In this document: positions 39,389 through 39,439 of the stretch, in pieces
How positions within the stretch are numbered: the stretch's first letter is position 1
How the letters are laid out: every line of letters starts with the position of its first letter
From: Streptomyces albipurpureus
GTDB lineage: Bacteria; Actinomycetota; Actinomycetes; Streptomycetales; Streptomycetaceae
Direction of reading: 5' to 3'
DNA length: 39,439 nucleotides
NCBI RefSeq assembly: GCF_023701525.1
Contig: NZ_JAMQAW010000007.1
Span: forward strand, 427,080 to 466,518
The notes under the pieces: generated by a model
Told to the model about the DNA's origin: nothing
Databases searched by the model: none
Seen by the model: the letters and a program-made list of their open reading frames with translations, nothing else
Translations under genes and position numbers: made by a program

Positions 39389-39439
39389 GTTCGGCGGTGT
39401 CCTACTCTCCCACAGGGTCCCCCCTGCAGTACCATCGGC
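39389..39439 (-). rRNA. rrf: 5S ribosomal RNA, 3' part (runs off the window)
   Basis: Minus-strand sequence GCCGATGGTACTGCAGGGGG continuing to GTGGGAGAGTAGGACACCGCC is the 3' half of actinobacterial 5S rRNA, ending in CGCCGAAC at 39389. The rest of the gene, and the 23S and 16S genes, lie to the right. This identifies the window's right end as the tail of an rrn operon. Confidence 0.95.

Overview
The window is chromosomal DNA of a Streptomyces (or a very close actinomycete). Evidence: very high G+C with strongly GC-rich third codon positions, GTG starts, Streptomyces-type recA-recX, a pgsA-cinA-clgR cluster, dpsB, ftsK and the osaA/osaB/osaC osmoadaptation locus in the order I recall from S. 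coelicolor (SCO5747-SCO5777 region). The end of a ribosomal RNA operon enters at the right edge. It is ordinary core chromosome: I see no insertion sequence, prophage, CRISPR array or biosynthetic cluster.

Layout, left to right. (1) 1-1.6 kb: the two permease genes of a glutamate-type ABC importer (gluC, gluD), closed by a strong terminator. (2) 1.8-4.8 kb: an FAD-dependent aromatic-type monooxygenase, then a translationally coupled cysteine dioxygenase-like cupin and rhodanese pair. (3) 5.2-7.2 kb: recX and recA on the minus strand, with a RecA-NDp (PafBC-type) damage promoter and an imperfect LexA box upstream of recA. (4) 7.2-14.2 kb: a SAM methyltransferase, a CPCC zinc-ribbon-like protein, an AI-2E-family permease, a DUF3046 protein, an alpha-toroid-like protein, and an araC-azlC-azlD cluster. 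(5) 14.5-20.4 kb: lhr helicase and a Nei/Fpg DNA glycosylase, with a second RecA-NDp promoter driving lhr. (6) 20.9-25.4 kb, minus strand: a small membrane protein, dpsB, clgR, and the overlapping rimO-pgsA-cinA operon. (7) 25.6-29.4 kb: a RodZ-like HTH membrane protein and ftsK. (8) 29.7-39.0 kb: the osmotic stress locus, osaB and osaA on the minus strand and osaC divergent. (9) 39.1-39.4 kb: tRNA-Thr(GGT), the rrn terminator and the 3' end of 5S rRNA, all minus strand.

Two themes link the genes. DNA repair and stress: recA and lhr carry the same TTGTCAGTGGC-N6-(-10) promoter element, so lhr, and perhaps nei behind it, may belong to the LexA-independent damage response together with recA. 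Stress signalling: OsaA (ten 92-residue di-HAMP repeats, GAF, kinase, receiver), OsaB (receiver plus coiled coil) and OsaC (RsbW-like ATPase, PAS, GAFs, PP2C phosphatase) form an osmotic sensing and sigma-factor control module.

The most noteworthy things not explained by ordinary gene content are: many genes whose start codon lies 6-7 nt after a -10 hexamer (leaderless mRNAs); a set of short-period tandem repeats confined to intergenic gaps (17-bp x4, 13-bp x7, 14-bp x3, 14-bp x4, and ten perfect copies of GCACC); and exact 276-bp-spaced nucleotide identity inside osaA, which suggests ongoing repeat homogenisation. Nothing here is clearly a wholly new system. The damage-regulated lhr-nei unit and the OsaA repeat array are the best candidates for follow-up.
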